This document shows, piece after piece, positions 1 through 11,660 of a stretch of 64,000 nucleotides of DNA (within the stretch, counting starts at the first letter, position 1; every line of letters starts with the position of its first letter). The stretch comes from Bettongia penicillata ogilbyi (lineage: Eukaryota > Chordata > Mammalia > Diprotodontia > Potoroidae): the NCBI GenBank assembly GCA_023548195.1, contig JAJHZJ010000415.1, forward strand, positions 372,001 through 436,000, written 5' to 3'. The notes below the pieces were generated by a model that was not told where the DNA came from, searched no databases, and saw only the letters and a list, made by a program, of their open reading frames with translations. The translations under genes were made by a program, and so were the position numbers.

Positions 1-187
1 TGCATCAGAAATTTCAACCAGGAAATGTATGGTTAAAATATGAGGTTGATGAATCATATATTGAGAATAAGAGATTTTTATGAATGGGCCCCGGGATCAT
101 AAATTCATAAGCATGTAAGATCATATATTTAGATATAGATATTTAGATCATATATTTATAGTACTAAGATTTTTTGTGGTTTCTCAG

Positions 188-410
188 GTGTGTCCTACTT
201 TTTTAACCCCATTCAGGGTTTGCATGGCAAAGATACTGGAGTGGTTTGCCATTTCCTTGTCCAGCCCATTTTACAGTTGAGGAACTGAAACAAACAGCAT
301 GAAGGGACTTGCCTAAGGTCACACAATTAATAAGTGTCTGAGGCCAATTTTGAACTGAGGAAGTTGGGAGTCTTCCTGATTCAAAGGCCAACGTACCACC
401 TAGTTGTCCT
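188..410 (-). repeat. tRNA-derived CORE-SINE, marsupial type (minus)
   Basis: Read on the plus strand, this is the reverse complement of a marsupial SINE. The tail-side block 'ggcaaagatactggagtgg', the core 'cttgcctaaggtcacacaa' and the head 'accacctagttgtcct' occur in order. The box-B equivalent (gttcaaaa on the minus strand) lies near 350. It is nearly full length and moderately diverged. The exact subfamily (Mar1/WSINE-like) cannot be decided by eye. Confidence 0.85.
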
Positions 411-413
411 AGA

Positions 414-545
414 AAAGATTTTAGAAATCCTCAAATCCAACCCTCTCATGAGGAACTGAAGTTGGAAGTTGTTGGGTGATTTGTCCACTGTCATATAAAA
501 TATAAATCTCTGAGACAGGAATCACACTGCTTTTGAATTCCTTTC
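414..545 (-). repeat. Old MIR-like SINE fragment (minus)
   Basis: Blocks 'cctcaaatccaaccctctca', 'tgaggaactgaag' and 'gatttgtccactgtcat' follow the order of an old MIR/CORE-SINE read in reverse. The fragment abuts the younger SINE at 188-410 and is strongly diverged. Confidence 0.55.
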
Positions 546-1305
546 AATATTCCTAGCGGATTCTCAGAGGTATATAGCACAAGGACTCCATTTGTGCCCT
601 CAAAATAAGAAAAGACATAGAGGCTTGTTTCCTCTACTTCTCAAACAGGACTCTTGCATAAAGTGTGAATAGGTTACAATCAACAGGAAGGGTGGGAATA
701 CTCATGATGATGCAATCTTTCGAAATACCAAAGTAAAATTAATTGATAACACATTTATGGTGACCTTATCAGTAAAACAAAAGTTCTAGTTTTAAGAGAA
801 ATGCCATTAGCTTTAATCGACATATCTGTCTATGTAGGTTCTGAGTTTTGAGGTTGTCCTTAACTGCTTGCCCCCTAGATATCTACAGATAATACTGAAT
901 TTAATCTGAAGCTCATGCAAACACATCATTGTTTTGACTCTGAAAACAAACAAGCTGGAAGATTGTTTTGTGTAGTTAACATGTAATTGAAGGTGATTAT
1001 GATTAAGATGATTAACTATAGGTTCAAAAGAAGCTCTGTTGTCAAATAAAAATATTGGAATTAAGGGTGATTTTCCCTAAGCAAAGCACCTGAAGGAAAT
1101 GCATGTTTACAAGTGATAGAACAGAATCAGTTCTACCAAAATATATTACTGAGACAGGTTTTATGTAGGAAAAGGCTGGCATTTCATTTAAATATCCATG
1201 CTTCCTTGACATTCAAACGATGCCTTACAAGGAGGTTGTCTACAATAGAAAAAACAAATGGAAGCTGTTCAGCTTTAATGAAGGGAAGGGAAGGGAAGAA
1301 GGGAA
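546..1305. other. Unassigned AT-rich DNA
   Basis: No gene, RNA gene or recognisable repeat was seen. Reading frames here are short and have no family resemblance. Confidence 0.5.
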
Positions 1306-1307
1306 CT

Positions 1308-1560
1308 TTCATTCATTAAGCACTTACTATGGTCCAGGAGTCATGTTAAGAACTTTACAACTATTGTCATGTGATATTCACAGCAACCCTTTGAAGTAGG
1401 CAATGTTATTAAATAGATTTTACAACTAAACAAAGTGGGGCAAACAGAACTTAAGTGATTTGTCCAAGATCACATATGTGGTGGGTGAGGTCAGATATGA
1501 ACTCAGGTCTTTCATGACACTACACACCATATTGTATCAACTGTACCACCTGGTTACCAA
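1308..1560 (-). repeat. CORE-SINE (minus)
   Basis: The segment opens with 'ttaagcacttactatggtcc', continues through 'gatattcacagcaaccct' and 'gatttgtccaagatcaca', and closes with 'ctgtaccacctggttacc', the SINE head in reverse. This is the longer-tailed CORE-SINE form, nearly full length. Confidence 0.8.
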
Positions 1561-1689
1561 CGGTTATGGTCACTGATTATGAGTTATCCATATAATTGAA
1601 TTGGCTTCAAATTTTGCAATGACTATCTTGGTGCAAATAATGTTTTAAAAATTACTTATGAATATTGTAGTGGATAGTATCTTAGTGTC

Positions 1690-1893
1690 TAAATGACCTT
1701 ATATAGGTTCACAGATTTTGAACTGGAAAGGAGCTCAGAAGTCATCTAATCCAATCACCTCATTTTTCAAATGAGGACTAGTGACACTAAATGACTGATA
1801 CACAGTTAAACATTAAGTTGAAAATTTGAGATTCAGACACAGGTCCTCTGACTTCAAATCTAGGATTCTTACAGGATGTCATAGTGCCTCCCA
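1690..1893 (-). repeat. MIR-like SINE (minus)
   Basis: Blocks 'ggagctcagaagtcatctaa', 'cctcatttttcaaatgagga' and 'caggtcctctgacttcaaat' match the order of an old MIR-like SINE in reverse. It is clearly diverged. Confidence 0.65.
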
Positions 1894-2366
1894 CGTAAAA
1901 AGGAATTATAATGAAATAATGCCCCTTACTTTATTAAATCTATTATTAAAGAAAAAGAAAACATATCAATAAAAAATAACTGAAAGATTTCTACTGACAT
2001 CCTGCTCCTGTCAAGGTAAAGATGATCCTAGGTTCTAAAAAGTTATAGTATCACTATGCAAGCTCAGCCATATTATAAAAAAATTAAAATTAAAAAATGG
2101 AAGGACTTGATATCTGGACCTCCCAAACTAGAAAAATTTGGAGAGGCTCAACACCAGAACTCAGTTAAAAACCAAAAACACAAGCAATCACCAAAGAAGG
2201 ACAAACAAAAAGGAAAGATTATTACTGAAACATTTATATGACTTCAAACTTTCCTTCATAAATATTGTAAAACAAAGGACTGAAAAAAAACCTAATGAGA
2301 GAGGATCTAGTGGATTCTTAAAGGTAAAAGGGAATCACAGTAGCATGTTCCCAAATAGTTCCAGAG

Positions 2367-2402
2367 AAAAACTATAATTTTGAAAAGAAAATTATAGTTT
2401 TT
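2367..2402. repeat. Perfect 15-bp inverted repeat with 6-nt loop
   Basis: The left arm aaaaactataatttt (2367-2381) and right arm aaaattatagttttt (2388-2402) are exact reverse complements, separated by gaaaag. The right arm runs into the 3' end of the minus-strand L1 that begins about 2398. There is no GC-rich stem plus T-run that would suggest a bacterial-style terminator. It is best read as a palindrome at an insertion boundary. Confidence 0.9.
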
Positions 2403-3410
2403 CCAATTACATGTAAACATTTTTTTTCATTTTGAATTCCAGATTTTCTCCCTTCCTCCTTCCTCATTCCCCATGAAAAAGCACAAAATTTGACATAGAT
2501 TATACATCTGCAAAATCATGCATAACCTATATCTATATTAGAATGTTGTGAAAGAAAACACAGGTACTTTCCTTCCCCCACCAAAAAAAAAAAAAGTATG
2601 CTTCAATCAGTACTCAGACTCCAACAATTCTTTCTTTGTGTATGGACAGCATTTTGGTTTTCATCGTTAAGTCCTTCAGAATTGTCTTGGATCATTATAT
2701 TCCTGAGAAAAGCTGTCATTAATAGTTGATCATTGTACAATATTGCTGTTACTGGGTACAGTATTCTGGTTCTTCTCAGGTCACTGTGCATCAGTTCATA
2801 TAAGTCTTCCTAGGTTGTTTGTTTGCAACCATCCTGCTCGTCATTTCTTATAGCACAGTAGTATTCAATTGCAATCATATACCACAACTTGTTCAGTCAT
2901 TCCCTAATAGATGGGCATCACCTACTTTCCAGTGCTTTGCCGCCACCAAAAGAACCACTATAAATATTTTTGTACATGTAAGTGATTTTTTTTCTTTTTC
3001 TTTGATCTCTTTGAGATGCATATCTAGTAGTGGCACTGCTACCTCAAAAGGTGTGCAGTTGAACATAATGCAAAATACTTTTCCAGAATGATTGGATTAG
3101 TTCACAACTCGACCAACAATGCATTAGTGTCCTAATTTTTAATCACTTCCTCCAATATGAGTCATTCTCTTTTTCTGTCATGTGAATCTGATGGGCATGA
3201 AGTAATTAATAATTCAAAGTTGTTTTAATTTGCATTGCTATAATCAATTATGATTTAGAACATTTTCGTAGGATCATAGATAGCTTCAATGTCTTCTGAA
3301 AACTGCCTCTTCATACATATGCTCTGACCACTATCAACTGAGTAGTACCTAATATTCTTATAAATTTGACTCTATTCCCTTTTTATTTGAGAAATGAGAC
3401 CTTCATTAGC
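2398..3410 (-). mobile_element. L1 3' end fragment: ORF2 C-terminus plus 3' UTR (minus)
   Basis: On the minus strand this ends in the L1 tail 'catgtaattggaaaaa'. The plus strand shows the L1 landmarks 'accacaacttgttcagtcat', 'agatgggcatcacc' and 'ctataaatatttttgtacat', which code for the far C-terminus of ORF2 in other copies, such as the one at 50071-56760. The copy is 5'-truncated at about 3410, where an oppositely oriented L1 3' end begins. An A-run at 2582-2595 lies in its 3' UTR. Reading frames are broken. Confidence 0.85.
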
Positions 3411-3895
3411 AAAAATGATGAACAGGTAAACTTGAGCAAAACCTGGAAAGACATATGAACTAATGCTTACTGAAGTGAGCAGAACTAGGACAACATTGTA
3501 CACAGTTAACAGCTACAGTATGTGATAACTAATTTTGATAGACTTAGTCCTTCTCAGCAACGCAAGGATCTAAAACTTTTCCAAGGGATTCATGATGGAA
3601 AATTCCATTCACATCCAGAGAAAGAATTGTGGAGTCTGAATGCAGAGGGCAAATAAATTATTTTCTTTTTATTTGTTTGGTTTTGTTTTTTATTTCTCAT
3701 GGTTTCTCCCATTCATTATAATTCTATGCATTTTAACTAATGTAAAAATGTGTTTAATAGGAACGTATGTGTAGAACCTATATCAGACTACATGCTGGCT
3801 TGAAGAATGAGGGAATAGGGAGGGGGAGAAAACTTAAAACTTATGGAAGCAAATGTTGAAAACTAAAAATAACTAAATCAATTAATAAAAATGCT
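3411..3895 (+). mobile_element. L1 3' end fragment (plus)
   Basis: Landmarks 'aaacctggaaagacatatga', 'gaagtgagcagaactaggac', 'cacatccagagaaagaattg' and 'tggtttctcccattcatta' are in the order of the marsupial L1 3' end. They can be aligned with the reverse complement of 50071-50480. It ends with 'tgttgaaaactaaaaataac' and an A-rich tail. It is a different 3' UTR type from the neighbouring minus copy, so this looks like two insertions rather than one inverted one. Confidence 0.8.
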
Positions 3896-4144
3896 GATGA
3901 TGGTGATAATTATAATAATAATGTAAAAACCAGAATATATAGAGATGGATCTTTTCTTTAAAGTAATAAATAGTATATAACTAAAACCAAGGGCTACCTT
4001 TAAATATAATAAGCATAAACTACTTTCCATAAAATCAGAAACGAAATAAGTTTCTTCCTTATCATGACTTCTACCATTTGAAATGTTGACTATATCTATC
4101 TAAAAGATAAGGAGAATGAAATTGAGGTAATAACCATAGTTAAG

Positions 4145-4146
<2 letters not shown>
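3896..4146. other. Unassigned AT-rich DNA
   Basis: Short AT-rich stretch between an L1 tail and a microsatellite. Nothing recognisable. Confidence 0.5.

Positions 4147-4195
<49 letters not shown>
4147..4195. repeat. (AT)n microsatellite
   Basis: An uninterrupted AT dinucleotide run of about 49 bp. Confidence 0.98.
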
Positions 4196-4199
<4 letters not shown>

Positions 4200-5624
4200 T
4201 TATTGCAGATATAAAAGTGAATTTAGAAATATATGGAGTCAATTAAAATTAATTGAAACAATAACTTCATTAAAATTGAAGGATATAAAATGCATCCATA
4301 TACATCATCATCCCTTCTCCATACTGCCAAAAACTCCACAAGAAACTCACTAGAAAGAATATTCTCAATTATATCAAGAAAACAGAAAGACAGTTCCCAT
4401 CATATCATTTGGACTATCTGTGGTGAATTTCAAAGAGGAAGAGGGTGAGGGAAGGAGATTATGGTCAGGCATGACTATTTTTAAGCATTGCAACTATAAT
4501 AGCTATAAGTACTCAAATTTCTGAGATTAATGATCCATGGGCATGTCATAAAATTTTGTTTCACTGTGGTTGATAATGAGTTTTAAAATATTTCTACCAT
4601 CTTGTATTTGAACTCTGTATGCCTTAGGGTATGAGCAATTTTTATATATGGACTGAGATGATGAAAATTTTATGACCATTGACTTCCATTCAGCAATAAT
4701 TAGATCTTTTCATATTTAACTTTTATAACATTTTCAGACCATTAGTGCCTTTCCTATTAATAAATATTTTATATTTGCCTGTCTGAAAGAGGCAAGTTGA
4801 TGTCACCTATAATTATCATAAGTAACTATTTTTTTGCAATTTAGTTTTCCATTAACTCCTTATATGTTAAGCTATTTAATGCATATATCCACATATATAT
4901 TATGTATATATACATATATAATATATGTGGATATATATATAGATATAATACATATGTACACATATCTTTTATACACACAAATTTTTATTATTTTCAGTGA
5001 CTTGGGTATCTTAAAACAATATTGTTTGCTTTATGGACACTCTTGGGAATCTTTTTTTTCCTGTTTTCTTATTTGAAAATCTGAGTGCCACTACAAATTT
5101 TATTCTTCTGAAACCTAATAAATTCTAACTTAAATTCTCTATTTTAACTCAATATGAATCTTTTGATCCACCACCTTCTTCTATTTTGCTGATGAGTTTA
5201 TTCAATTAACATTGAGAGCTGTGATTATTTTCTGTTTTTTTCTCTTTATAAAATCCTTGTAAGATATTTGTTCCTTCAATTACCTTTAGACAAGGTGGAC
5301 CTCATAAAAGTTTTATTTCCCCATTTCCTTACCTAAGCACAACATCACCATATGGTTCTTTCAAGCTACTAAAATGTGATTACTTTTAAATATATTTTGT
5401 ATGTTTTGTTTAAAGTTCAAAGACTACAAAATTCTATTTTTCTCAAAAGGAATGTTTAGAAGTCATTAATTTTAATAAATATGTTTTTTTCTCCTACTAT
5501 GGTATTATTTTCAACTTACAGAGTAAATTACTATAAGATTCAGATTTTTTCATATTCTTTTCAGAATACTGCATTTCAGCTTTTATTTTTCTTTCTAAAT
5601 TATGAGTAGTCCTGAATGATTCCT
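4196..5624. other. Unassigned AT-rich DNA with a TA-rich palindrome
   Basis: No gene or clear dispersed repeat. It contains a TA-rich inverted repeat centred near 4909 (listed separately). Confidence 0.5.
4883..4936. repeat. TA-rich imperfect palindrome
   Basis: The left arm contains 'atatatccacatatat' and the right arm 'atatatgtggatatat', around a centre of alternating TA. The ccaca/tgtgg pair shows that this is more than simple AT repetition. Confidence 0.8.
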
Positions 5625-6120
5625 TTTTTAAAAAACAATTTCTGTGTAATGGCTCTATTTGGGTGCTACATTTTATATTCCTAAATTTCTCCCTGCATTT
5701 CTACCTCCTTCCCCTACTTATCTCGTGTAACAACAAAACAGAAATAATCATCAAAACCAATCAACACCTGAAAAGAATATAAAAATGTATGCAATGTTTC
5801 ACCTCTTGTAGGACGTCCACCTCTTAAATGGAGTAGGGTGGTGATATCTTATAATTATTTGGAGTTCTGGTTCTTCATTCCATTTGTTTCATGCTTACGT
5901 TTTTTCCTATTTGTCTTGCTGTAGTCAATGTGCATTGTTTTCTTGGCTCTACTTATTTTGCTCTACTTCAGTTTATTTCAATCTTTCCATGCATTGTATT
6001 CGTCATATCCATCTTTTATATTGCTCCACAGCACTATCCCATTACATTCATTTTCTACCATTTCCTTAGCCATTCCCTAATTAATGGGCATCTACTTTTC
6101 CCCCAATTCTGAAACTCCAC
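5625..6120 (-). mobile_element. Old L1 3' end fragment (minus)
   Basis: 'ctccctgcatttctacctcc' is the reverse of the L1 3' UTR purine-rich tract. 'cccattacattcattttcta' and 'cattccctaattaatgggca' match the ORF2-end landmarks seen in the other L1 copies. It is more diverged than the 36 kb and 50 kb copies. Confidence 0.7.
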
Positions 6121-6239
6121 AAAAGTGCTGTTAAAATATATATTCAAGGATAGGGGGACTTTATTTCTATTAATGAGATTCTTGATATACCTTTACACTT
6201 TTGAGTTCTGTATGAATTTATGAGAATATCCACAACTTT

Positions 6240-6845
6240 GTCATAATCCACCTTATTTTCTAAGCCATCAATTTTCCGTTAAATTTTTAATCGCTCTTTA
6301 ATTTCTTCTTTCATTTCATTTACTAGAATCCTAAATATCTCTTGATAATTTTTTAAACCATTTCATTCTCTTTAGGAACAAGGAAGTTCTAGATTTTTGT
6401 GTTTTGTTTTTTTTTTTTGTTATTGCTATTCAGTTCTTTTTTCAGCTATGTCCAACTCTTCATGATCCCATATAGTCACTAATAAATTATTTTCTTTTGG
6501 GATTCCTTTCTTTTAAACTTCAAAGTATTTCTGCACTCTAATAGTAACTTTTTACTTATTTTTTCTTTTGTTCACTCATTCTTTCATTCTCTCAAATGTT
6601 TTTTTTTTTCCTCTGGGGATATCTTTATGAATATTTCTTTTATTCACCTTGTTATTGTTGGTAGTATAATATTTGGGTGCATTTCTTGGCATTTTGAGAT
6701 TATGAAGGCAAGAAATGTGTAAGTAGTAACTCTTGCTCAGCTATTTTACTTGAATTCACTCCCTTGTCCCTTTTAAATATTTATTTATGTTAAAATTCCT
6801 TCATTCAAGGCTTTATTAATTATTTTGATAAACTAATTCATGCTT
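6240..6845 (-). repeat. Possible L1 ORF1 remnant with a SINE piece
   Basis: 'tttaatttcttctttcattt' resembles the reverse of the coiled-coil part of L1 ORF1. Near 6425-6476, 'attcagttc..tatgtccaactcttcatgatccc' is the tail half of a CORE-SINE in reverse. The rest is T-rich and unassigned. Confidence 0.35.
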
Positions 6846-6849
6846 TTTT

Positions 6850-6965
6850 GTTTTTGTTCAGTCACTTCAGTCATGTCTGACTCATCATGACCCCATTTAG
6901 GAGTTTCTTGACAAAAATACTGGAGTAGTTTGCCATTGTAGGCTCCAGTTTATTTTACAATTCAT
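6850..6965 (-). repeat. Partial CORE-SINE (minus)
   Basis: 'tcatgtctgactcatcatga', 'ccccatttaggag' and 'actggagtagtttgccatt' are the tail half of the SINE in reverse. The tRNA-like head is missing. Confidence 0.8.
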
Positions 6966-7375
6966 GCTAATTAAGTGCTAATAAAAACTGATAGCTTAAT
7001 TACTGCCTAGTTTAAAAAAAAAGTTTTCCTAAGTCTATTTAGTCAAAAGTAGTAGGATAAATTTGGAAACAAATGGCCATTTTATTCTAACAAAATATAT
7101 CTTACATTCAAGTTAGTCTAAGGATTCAGATTTGGATACGGAACAAAAGGACAAGCAGTATTTAGCCGGAAACAAAAGTTTTCTTAGTTTTAGTGTGATA
7201 AAGATATTTGCAAGATTACAACATGCATTCAGGTAGGCACAACTTCCCTACCTGTGATAAGTTTACCTCTTTATTTTTTGCTAGCTTTAATGACTGAATC
7301 AGACCAAATCCATGGCCAAATTTGCTCATGATGTAGAAATTGATTGAAACTTTTGGAAAGAACTATTCAACTGGA
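6966..7375. other. Unassigned DNA
   Basis: Nothing recognisable; the longest frames are short and lack family features. Confidence 0.45.
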
Positions 7376-7812
7376 CTCTGGTTGCTTTATTCTCATCTCT
7401 CCTTTACAAAGATGCCAACATGATTTTGCTAAAGCATAAGTTTCACTATGTTACCTTCCTCCTAAAAAGAACTACAGTGCTTCTATATTACCTCTAGACT
7501 CAAAGGATCAAACACAAATCCCTCTACTTTAGAATTTACCTTTCTAGCCATATTACACATCAATTCCCTTCACACGTTTTATGATCTAGCCAAACATTCC
7601 TTTTTGTCTTATCTTTCTAAAGTATTCTTACAGATTATTCCCTTTCAAGTGCTTTCTAGTGCAAGAATACTGGTGTTTAAGATTGCTGTTTCTCACACAT
7701 TCCGGTCTATCTCCCATCAATAATTACTGGGCACTGAGCATGCTGAGTGTGCTCTTCCTCCTCACTTCTACCCTTGGAACTCCTGGTCTCCTTTAAGATT
7801 TAGCTGAAGTCA
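7376..7812 (+). repeat. L2/CR1-type LINE fragment (plus)
   Basis: The order 'gctaaagcataagtttcact', 'agactcaaaggatcaaacac', 'ttttatgatctagcc' and 'ggaactcctggtctccttta' follows the 3' part of an L2/L3-like LINE. That part codes for the region after the reverse transcriptase core. It is heavily decayed. Confidence 0.55.
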
Positions 7813-7814
7813 AA

Positions 7815-8050
7815 TGGCAGCTTTGTGTAATGGTAGAACACTAGACTTGGAGTGGGAAAAAGCTGGGTTTGAATCTTGTTTCAGAACTCTGAAGCTGTGT
7901 TGCTTTTAGAAGTATCACTTACCCTTTCCGAGGTTCTTCATCTATAAAATGGGGATTAAAATAGCACCTATGTTTCAGGGTTATGGTGAAGTTCAAGTGA
8001 GAAAACATAGAAAGAGTTTGACAAACCTTAAAGAACTATGTAATGCTAAT
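7815..8050 (+). repeat. CORE-SINE (plus)
   Basis: Head 'cagctttgtgtaatggtaga', box B in 'gggtttgaatc', then 'gaggttcttcatctataaaa' and 'gtttgacaaaccttaaagaa' in the expected order for a MIR/Mar1-like SINE with its 3' tail. Confidence 0.75.
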
Positions 8051-9240
8051 CTTCTTGTTTTTATGTCACTTTCTGAAAGCATCTTTGATCTACTTTGTGT
8101 ATTTTGTATATATTTTACTTTATCCACTGAAATTTCTTTCTTCTAATTGAGAGTTTCCACCTGCTGATTTCTTTAAATAATCTGAATGTTCCTGAATAGT
8201 TTTAGAATAGAATTCATAATCTTAAATAAGTTTAATTCTAACATTCTTGTGAAGAATTATTATTAAAATTCAATTTTATTTGTATCTTATGAGAATGGTA
8301 AATTGTATTCTTTGTTCCTAAAATAATTTAGAATTTGTTTATTCTCTTTCTGCATATTCAAATTAGATTCACGTATATTATCATTTTATCTTGTATTAAT
8401 ATTTTCTCTCTGATAAAAATAGTGTTACTATTTATATGTATAATTTTTTTCATAAATGAAGATATTATTGCCCTGTTATGCAATGTTAAAAAGTGTTATA
8501 AGTGGGAAGAAATCCCTAAAAACTTGGAAGTTACCCAAATCAACCAGAAGCTTAATTTTAAAATTTTAGTAAAGAGGTTGAAATAGCAGCATTCCATAAG
8601 GTTTATACTATCATCTACATTAAGTGAGACCCCACACAAGCTCTGGATAGGACAAAGGATGAATAATTTGCATGTCAACATCATTTATTCATGATAAGAG
8701 ATGCTACAGTACCAAATCTGAAAATTCATGGAATATAAATCTCTAAAGAGGCAATGAATGTTTTAAAAAAAAATTGTGGAGTAGGGAGGAGGAAACAGAC
8801 TGAATCTTAGAATAATGGCTTGACATTGATAGTGTGACATTCTGACATTTTTTCCATTAACTTTATTTCACATTCCATTTAAAGAGTTGAACCTTCCTCA
8901 CTGCCCATAATTATTTATGTACATTAAATAAATTATAAACTCTTCAGATTGAATATCCAATTACTCTGTGAGGGGAAGTGGGCATGATTTGATATATGAT
9001 TTATCAAGGGATGAGTAACAAAATTGATTCCTTCCTCCTCATCCTGTCTTGGTCACTAATAAACCCACTTCAAAGGCTGGACGATAGACCCCACAAAAGT
9101 GATATGGACAAAGAAAATGTTGCATATCGCACAGTTTTGCATCAGGCCTCGAGACCCCAGCAAACATTTTCCTATCCCCCTACAATCTATCAGTGAGATG
9201 AGATGAGTAGGTCAAAAGTTACCACCACAGATTAACTGTT
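8051..9240. other. Unassigned AT-rich DNA
   Basis: No gene or repeat family recognised. Short frames at 8335-8586 and 8996-9196 show no domain, signal or splice context worth calling. Confidence 0.5.
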
Positions 9241-9244
9241 CATA

Positions 9245-9450
9245 TTAATATTAACTTAGTATTTTAAGGGATGCAAAGTACTTTGTTCCCAATGGCCTTG
9301 TGATGTGCTGCATATACCCTAGCCTCATTTTACAAATGATGAAAACAAAACCTAAGAGATAAAGGCTTTGTCTGCTACCATGCAACTAGTAAGTGTCAAA
9401 ATCAAGGATTCAGGCTCAAATTCAACACTTCTTTCTAGTAGATCACCCAT
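9245..9450 (-). repeat. MIR-like SINE (minus)
   Basis: 'cctcattttacaaatgatga', 'ctaccatgcaactagtaagt' and 'caaggattcaggctcaaatt' are MIR-core landmarks in reverse order. Confidence 0.65.
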
Positions 9451-9582
9451 GTTTTTCTTTCTCTGATGAACTCATCAATTAACATGGGTCTAATTTCTTT
9501 GCGTAGAAACTCCCACATCTTTAGATCTAGCCCCACTGCTCTATTGAACTTTGTGGACCGCATATCTCATGCATATAATGAA

Positions 9583-9842
9583 TATTAACTAGCATTTGAC
9601 ACTTACTATGTGGTCAATCAGCATGTGACATGCTTTATAAATATTATCTCAATTGATCCTCACAATAATTCTGGAAGGTTTGTGTTGGTACTTTAGTCCT
9701 ATTTTACATATAAGGAAACTGAGGGAAACAGAGGTTAAGCGACTTGCCCCGGGTATACACAGTTAATAAGTATCTGAGGCTAGATTTGAACTCAAGTTTT
9801 TCTGATTCCAAGCCCAGTACTTTATCAACTGTTTCCACATAT
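9583..9842 (-). repeat. CORE-SINE (minus)
   Basis: 'ttgacacttactatgtggtc', 'atcctcacaataattctgga', 'aggttaagcgacttgccccg' and 'tctgaggctagatttgaact' lie in the order of a nearly full-length CORE-SINE in reverse. Confidence 0.85.
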
Positions 9843-9844
9843 CT

Positions 9845-10580
9845 CAAACTGAAGGTATGTAAAACTGAACATTTTATCTCACAAAACTCATTCCTCTTCC
9901 AAACTTCCTTAATTCCATCAAGCCTCAACCAACCTTCCCTTCCCCCAGGCTAACAATTTCAGTGTCATTTTTGGTTCTTCACTATCCTTCATTCTGTATC
10001 AAGTGCCAAATATTGTCAATTTTGAAAACATCTCCCATGTGTCCCTCTCACACAACCATTACTTCAGGTGGTCCCCATTTCCTCTTGCCTGAATTATAGT
10101 TTATTAATCTGTATATAGTCTTTCTTCTCCCATCAAACCACCCTGTATATAGCAGATGAAGTAGTTTTCCAAAAGCATAATGTTTAACACATTTCTCCCT
10201 CATACAAAAGCTTCAGTATCTACTGTGACTAATATTAAATCTTTTGTTTGTCCTTTAAAGTCCTCCATAATCTGGCTCCAACTGATCTTTCTGCTGTAAT
10301 ATATACATCACAAGATACAGGAACCACATTCTATCATCTATCCATGTTGATTTTCTTATGGTTCCTCAATACATACTTCTCAATTTCCTCTTTCCATTCC
10401 TTTGAACAGTCTGGCCCCCATGCCTGGAATACACACCTTCCTCATTTCTGCCTCTTACAAACTGTAATTTCTTTTAATGTTTAATTGAAAAATCATCTTC
10501 TACATGACATCTTTTTGATTTTGCCCAGTTGCTAGATGCTTCATCTATACTCAGCTATTTCATTGTGCTTTAATATATAT
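9845..10580 (+). pseudogene. L2/CR1-like LINE reverse-transcriptase C-terminal remnant (plus)
   Basis: This is the decayed 3' coding end of an L2/CR1-type LINE. The frame at 10248-10484 reads SFKVLHNLAPTDL, which resembles the 'FK.LH.LAP.YL' motif after the reverse-transcriptase core of CR1/L2 proteins. It then reads SFHSFEQSGPHAWN, which resembles the later 'R.F...AP..WN.LP' motif. Those motifs are family knowledge; the residues are visible here. The upstream part (9960-10240) has the matching DNA blocks 'caagtgccaaatattgtcaa' and 'aaaagcttcagtatctactg'. The same part of the same family recurs at 63645-63825. No start codon is expected because the copy is 5'-truncated. Confidence 0.65.
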
Positions 10581-10585
10581 CCAAC

Positions 10586-10765
10586 ATGAGAGGCAATATG
10601 ACTTATTGGAAAGATGGTTGGTCACAAGGCCAAGAAGACTTGAGTTCAAATCACCCCTCTGACACATACTGGTTGTGCAACCCACAGCAAGTCATTTAAA
10701 TTCCCAATAATTCAAACAATTCTAAGACCCTAAATCACATAGAAAATGGTCATCTGCTTTCACCA
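10586..10765 (+). repeat. CORE-SINE with alternative 3' body (plus)
   Basis: Head 'gaggcaatatgacttattgg', box B in 'tgagttcaaatcacccc', then 'gcaagtcatttaaattccca' and 'caattctaagaccctaaatc'. The last block marks the same 3' body type as the copies at 29948 and 31755. Confidence 0.7.
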
Positions 10766-11399
10766 AGGCAGTTACCTCATATGGGACTTTCCCATGTCAA
10801 AGAAATCACAGATTCAATTTTCCCATCTTCATACCCTGTACATAATCATTTATGTATATGTCTCCCCGATTGCACCTTTAGCTACTTGTGGTAAAGGGTT
10901 ATTTCATTTTTTTCTTTGAATCCCTCATAATTGGCATAAGGCCTGGAGCACGGTAAGCACATATAAATGACTATTAATTGGTTTGACCCACACCCAAGCT
11001 GTCACACAGCTAAACTGCAAAGTACAATTTTGTTTCTGGAATCCTTTGCTTCCCTTTTTTTCCACTACCCTTTTGCCATGTATCAATTGTAATACAGAAA
11101 GCAGTGGCAGTTTTCAGACCTAGGTTTTGACAGTTAAATCAGCTGTCTCTGTCTTGAGTGTTCTCTCTCCTCTTGTCTGGTGCTACTTCCACCATCCTGG
11201 AACTCTGTCCTTTTAGCATTGTCCCTTTTTTTGGAAACCTAGTTAAGTATGGATTCCATAAATGACACATCAGAAGTAGGAAACCAATCATATCTTCCTA
11301 AGCAAAACTTCTCACTTCCTTATTAAACACACCAGAGCTACATCAAGCCATGAGAGGAGAGACCTAGTAGTAAAATTGTAATCAAAGTCTAAAACAATG
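10766..11399. other. Unassigned DNA
   Basis: No gene or clear repeat. Near 10840-10980 there is a faint L2-end-like block ('cctcataattggcataaggc'). Confidence 0.4.
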
Positions 11400-11402
11400 C
11401 CT

Positions 11403-11660
11403 GAGGCAGGTAGATGGTGCAGTGGATAGAGCACAGGCCTGGAGTCAGGAAAACTCGTCTTCATGAGTTCAAATCCAGCCTCAGACACTGACTAGCTGGG
11501 AGACCCCAAGAAAGTCACTTAATCCTGTTTGGCTCAGTTCGTCATCTATTAAAAGAACTGGAAAAAAGAAAGGGCAAACCACACCTAAATATGTTTGCTA
11601 AGAAAACTCAAAATGGGGTCACAGAGAGTCTGAAATGGCTTAATAACAACAAAAATGCCT
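11403..11660 (+). repeat. Full-length marsupial CORE-SINE (plus)
   Basis: Box-A-like head 'ggtagatggtgcagtggata', 'gagcacaggcctggagtcag', box B in 'gagttcaaatccagcctcag', core 'agaaagtcacttaatcctgt', tail 'aaactcaaaatggggtcaca' and an A/C-rich end. This is one of the best preserved SINE copies here and a good reference for the others. Confidence 0.92.

Noticed and set aside
4147..4936. TATA-rich stretches as promoters
   Set aside because: They are microsatellite and palindromic AT DNA with no other promoter element or downstream gene.
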